In this document: piece by piece, positions 60,715 through 64,000 of the stretch | Layout: every line of letters begins with the position of its first letter | How positions within the stretch are numbered: position 1 is the first letter of the stretch | DNA from: Spirodela intermedia | Taxonomy: Eukaryota; Streptophyta; Magnoliopsida; Alismatales; Araceae | Direction of reading: 5' to 3' | Assembly: GCA_902729315.2 (NCBI GenBank) | Contig: LR746276.1 | Coordinates: forward strand, 5,778,169-5,842,168 | Length of the DNA: 64,000 bases | Notes under the pieces: model-generated | Told to the model about the DNA's origin: nothing | What the model saw: the letters and a program-made list of their open reading frames with translations, nothing else | Database searches by the model: none | Program-made: the position numbers and the translations under genes

Positions 60715-60944
60715 CAAGAGGGGCGCTTGGGGATTTGCGGCGTGCTAATTAGGATGGGGTGGGGTTTTGTGTTTATCCGTTGTATCTTGGTGTTGACTCT
60801 TACTGTGGAGGTTAGGAGTTGGAAAGTCAACGCCTTCATAATGGGTAGGGGAGGAAGGATTCTCCTTGTCGACAGGCCACTTGAGTTTTAAGAGGCTCGG
60901 CTTGGCCTGGCACCCGCCCAACCGTTTATTTATTTTCGTGCCTT

Positions 60945-60998
<54 letters not shown>

Positions 60999-61560
60999 AA
61001 ATGAAAACTTTAGAGGTATGAGGATTTATATGATTAATATAAGTATAGTTTAAGAAAATGCGGCTCCTGGATGGGTTCAATGGGCCGGACTGAGACATTG
61101 AGATTGAGCCCAGACCAAGACGATAATGGGCCGTTCCTGCCTAGGATCACTAAGCAGAGACCCCCACCCCCTTCACCTACGTCATTAAGTGCGTACATTT
61201 CGCAGAAGTGGTGAGGTGTCGCAGGAGCTGGCGGCGGTGGTATTCCGCCATTTCTCCCGCCGCCTCGACCGCCGTCCGCTGGGAGAGGTGAAGATCGGGG
61301 AAGTTCGATGAGGGGGAGCAGGTGAAGACCAACCGCTGGAGATCGGAGTGAGGAAGGTAGAGGTGTCGATGGAGGCGGATGAGATGATCCTCGCTCACTT
61401 CGTATCTTTTTGTGGTTTTTTGGTTTATGCTCTCCGAATGCGTCAGTGATTTTCACGATCGGCTGTGGTGCGCGTGGTTTTCTTAGTTTGAATTTCTGCA
61501 GATTTGAAATCGACCGGCGATGGAGTGCTCCGATTGGAAGATTTGTTTTCCTTTTGGAGA
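60715..61560. other. 3' flank of SnAK and intergenic sequence
   Basis: Contains a GA microsatellite at 60,949-60,991 and GC-rich sequence at 61,140-61,400 that probably belongs to the promoter or leader of the next gene. No coding gene supported. Confidence 0.55.
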
Positions 61561-63001
61561 GCGGGGTGGGGAAAATTAGGTCGCCTATTTAGTGCGGGAT
61601 CTGTGGCCATGGCGATGGATCAGAATAATGGTTTTGGGATGCCAGGTGGGTAGGCTACCAGTCCCCCCTCCATTCGAAAAATGAAGGTTCTCGGCTTTCG
61701 GTAATGGTCCCGTTTTAGGAGGAAATTGCTATCAAGTTGCTAGGTATCCTCATTTTAGATGGCATTCTCCTAGGTGGCTCAGAAGGTCAGCTGTCGAGGT
61801 TCTTTAAGCCTCGGCATTTTCATCAATCGTTTCCATTAGCTAATTCTGGATTTCAAATGGTTTTTTTAATGTTAATCACCCATAAATTTTCCTGTTCTAA
61901 TATCCGTTGTTCAGGCTGTCATATCTCCAAGTAGGATTCATACTGCTGATCTAGTTTTTTGGGGAAGCAATAAGAGATGATAATGAATTGCAATGCAGAA
62001 AGAGATCTCAAGAAACTTATTTGCAAGACGATTAAGACAGACATTCGATTCATAATGAGATAGCGTAACTCAAAAAACGCTTTCATTATCCTTGTTGTAA
62101 TGATCCAAATTAAAACCAATAGGGCATGCTACCGCCGGAATTATCGACATCAGTGTATCTCGTAATTCAAGATATGTCCACCGCATGCATATGAAATCCA
62201 AAAGGATAAAAAGTCCAAGAAATTTTCCACATTTCTACTATTCGAAATTTTGTTTATTTCGTTAAATACCGTTCTCATCTTGAAATCATGCAAGATTAAT
62301 CTTAATTATTGACCTTATATGTATATATTTTTTTCATCCCACTTTTGGTTTTCCAATGCCTGGGTTTGTCTATTGATTATATTTTCTGAGGATACAGGAA
62401 CTATCTTGAAATTTATAAAGTTGAAAGTATTTGCTCTTTAGTTTTTCTGGAGACCTAATCTGTTCCAGTATCCTAGTCCATCAGATATGCATCAGTTTCC
62501 ATCAGTTAGTTTTGAATACCCAAATTACCTACACATGGGCAGTGAATCAGGCTAGAGAAAACCTTCATGTTTCGTCATTTTGTATCTTTCTTTCACGAGT
62601 ACGTAATGCTCTTGCTCTCTGTGACATCAAACTTCTGACTGGAATGCTCCAGGATATGTCAGACACCAAAACTCTCTCTACCACATTGTATCCTCACATT
62701 CTCTTGGGCTTGTGAATGAACTGTGCTCCTCAGCGCGTTATATTATCTATTTTACATATTTCTTGATGATTTTGCCATCCATGTTGATTATTTTACATTA
62801 TGAGGCTTCCTACTCAAAAGCCGAACATTTCAGGGGGGAAAAATTTATGTGGGAATTTTTTCTTTTAGTTTCACTGTGCCAACTATTGCTGTTCTTGGAT
62901 TCATGATCATAGTGAAAAATACCTTAGTGCAATTAATTTACAAAGCATCTTCGATCTTATTCCATGATGCACAGGAAATATCTTCCAGCTAAGAAGATGA
63001 G
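61561..63001 (+). promoter_or_regulatory. Probable 5' leader of the SDHAF1-like gene, with a spliced upstream ORF
   Basis: Inferred leader exon ends GATGCCAG|GTGGGT at 61,645; the next exon begins ACAG|GAAATA at 62,975. Splicing these would create an upstream ORF from the ATG at 61,609 (MAMDQNNGFG, about 17 codons) that stops at 62,998-63,000, one base before the main ATG. The 1.33-kb intron is AT-rich and has no gene of its own. Splice sites are by eye only. Confidence 0.4.
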
Positions 63002-63265
63002 ATGGCTCCCAAGCTTCAGCTTTCCGGCCTCCAGAAGCAGGTCTTGGGACTGTACAGGGGATTCTTGAGGGCTGCCCGCCTAAAGGCCCCCGATGAACGC
63101 CGTAAGATCGAGGGCATTGTCTCTGCCGAGTTCCGACGGAATTCCAAGGATATCGACCGGAAGAATTTCCTGTACATCGAGCATCTGATCCGACGAGGGA
63201 AGAAGCAACTTGAGCAGCTCAGCAGTCCTGTCACCGTTGGGATATCCACTCTTCAGGTTGGTTGA
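63002..63265 (+). CDS. SDHAF1: SDHAF1-like LYR-motif protein (succinate dehydrogenase assembly)
   Basis: 87-aa mitochondrial-matrix LYR protein. SDHAF1 is known to assist iron-sulfur cluster insertion into the SDH2 subunit of complex II. The LYR motif lies in KQVLGLYRGFLRAAR (residues about 12-26), followed by the family segments ERRKIEGIVSAEFRRNSKDI and RKNFLYIEHLIRRGKKQLEQ. The length fits plant members. It ends STLQVG at a TGA. GGTTGG at that point could also be a donor (CTTCAG|GTTGGT) leading to a further exon near 63,450, but the domain is already complete. No separate targeting peptide is evident, as is common for LYR proteins. Confidence 0.9.
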   Translation: MAPKLQLSGLQKQVLGLYRGFLRAARLKAPDERRKIEGIVSAEFRRNSKDIDRKNFLYIEHLIRRGKKQLEQLSSPVTVGISTLQVG

Positions 63266-63739
63266 CTTTCTGTATTGGAGCCTCCCTCTTATAGAAACTC
63301 TCTTTCAAAGCTAGTAGAAGAGGTCTTTCAAATCATGAAACAAGGTCAACAGAGATGCTACGTGTAATGAGATCACTGTGGCTCCATGATGCTCCAACGT
63401 TCTGAACCATTTATTCTAAGAAGAGTGTTCATCTGGATGGCGGGTTTTCAGGTATCTTCTTCTCCAAGAACAAGCAGAGATAAGTCATTGGCTTCACTAT
63501 CAGATCAAGCTGATGGTGAGAACCCTGAAATCGCTCGATGAGAAGCTGGGGGCTCGTTCAATCTTCTAATGAATTGATGATGAAACAAAGAGTTCCTGCT
63601 AGTGACGGTGTGGCCATAAAATTCTTTGGTGAAACTCTTGAAGTTTTATAGATATTCTCCATTATGATTTTCAGATCTTCACGTATACTCCGTTATAAGT
63701 TATGGGTCGTCCTGGATTTTCGTCATTCTAATGGGCTAA

Positions 63740-63785
<46 letters not shown>

Positions 63786-64000
63786 CTCCCTTAGAAATGG
63801 TCATTCCCAGAAGTAAGAACAGAGCATCGGGAACTCGACCTACCGTTGACTAGGCTAAATCTCGTGCCGGCGGGCGATTCTGTCGTCGAGAATGTTTCGT
63901 CCCTTTCTAGATCAAAGTTTTTAATAGCAGATCGTGTGGTTGCTACCTCACGTGTTTGACGTTGACCGTGGAGTTGTTAATCTTTGAAAATAATGATAAT
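63266..64000. other. 3' flank of SDHAF1-like gene
   Basis: AT-rich with a CT microsatellite at 63,745-63,783. No gene seen before the window ends. Confidence 0.6.

Overview
This is nuclear DNA from a flowering plant. Evidence: several intron-rich genes of plant-specific families (a PB1 Raf-like kinase, an AP2/ERF factor, a GRIK/SnAK kinase, a DUF868 protein, a thylakoid-lumen cyclophilin), plant-type LTR retrotransposons primed by initiator-Met tRNA, and many long CT/GA microsatellites. Some genes (ERF, DUF868, DeSI-like) are very GC-rich and intronless or intron-poor, while others are moderate. That mixture fits a monocot better than a eudicot, but I cannot name a species.

Region 1 (1 to about 13.9 kb) is nested, decayed LTR retrotransposons, all on the minus strand. 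An old Ty1/copia element (copia A) runs from its gag near 13.65 kb to its reverse transcriptase at the left edge of the window. It is split twice. A 5,008-bp Ty3/gypsy element sits at 7,599-12,606 with a perfect 5-bp target duplication, CATCA. A second interruption at about 1.39-7.02 kb itself carries a complete but degenerate copia element (copia B, 2,131-6,714).

Region 2 (about 14 to 27.7 kb) is a local duplication zone. It holds six related copies of a small unrecognised gene on the minus strand. The best copies encode 112-113 aa from two exons: an N-terminal RRRR plus hydrophobic anchor, then a Pro/Arg-rich tail. A block of about 3.9 kb is tandemly duplicated (about 19.74-23.63 and 23.98-27.83 kb). 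Each copy ends in the 5' part of a PB1-Raf kinase gene, but only the second copy continues into a full gene.

Region 3 (27.7 to 64 kb) is the gene-rich part. In order: PB1 Raf-like MAPKKK (+, 9 exons, 1,241 aa); AP2/ERF factor (+); lumenal cyclophilin (-, 2 exons); an unrecognised protein ending in an EAR-like motif (-, 5 exons); F-box/LRR protein (-, 1 exon); DCN1-like cullin-neddylation factor (+, 9 exons); DUF868 protein (+, 1 exon); DeSI/PPPDE-type peptidase (-, 3 exons); GRIK/SnAK kinase (+, 11 coding exons); SDHAF1-like LYR protein (+). As usual in plants these are independent genes, not an operon. Two themes recur: stress and energy signalling (Raf-like and SnAK kinases, both known families acting upstream of SnRK kinases) and ubiquitin/NEDD8/SUMO handling (F-box, DCN1-like, DeSI-like). 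Exon boundaries were placed by eye from GT-AG sites, frame continuity and remembered family conservation; every reported multi-exon model has a total length divisible by three.
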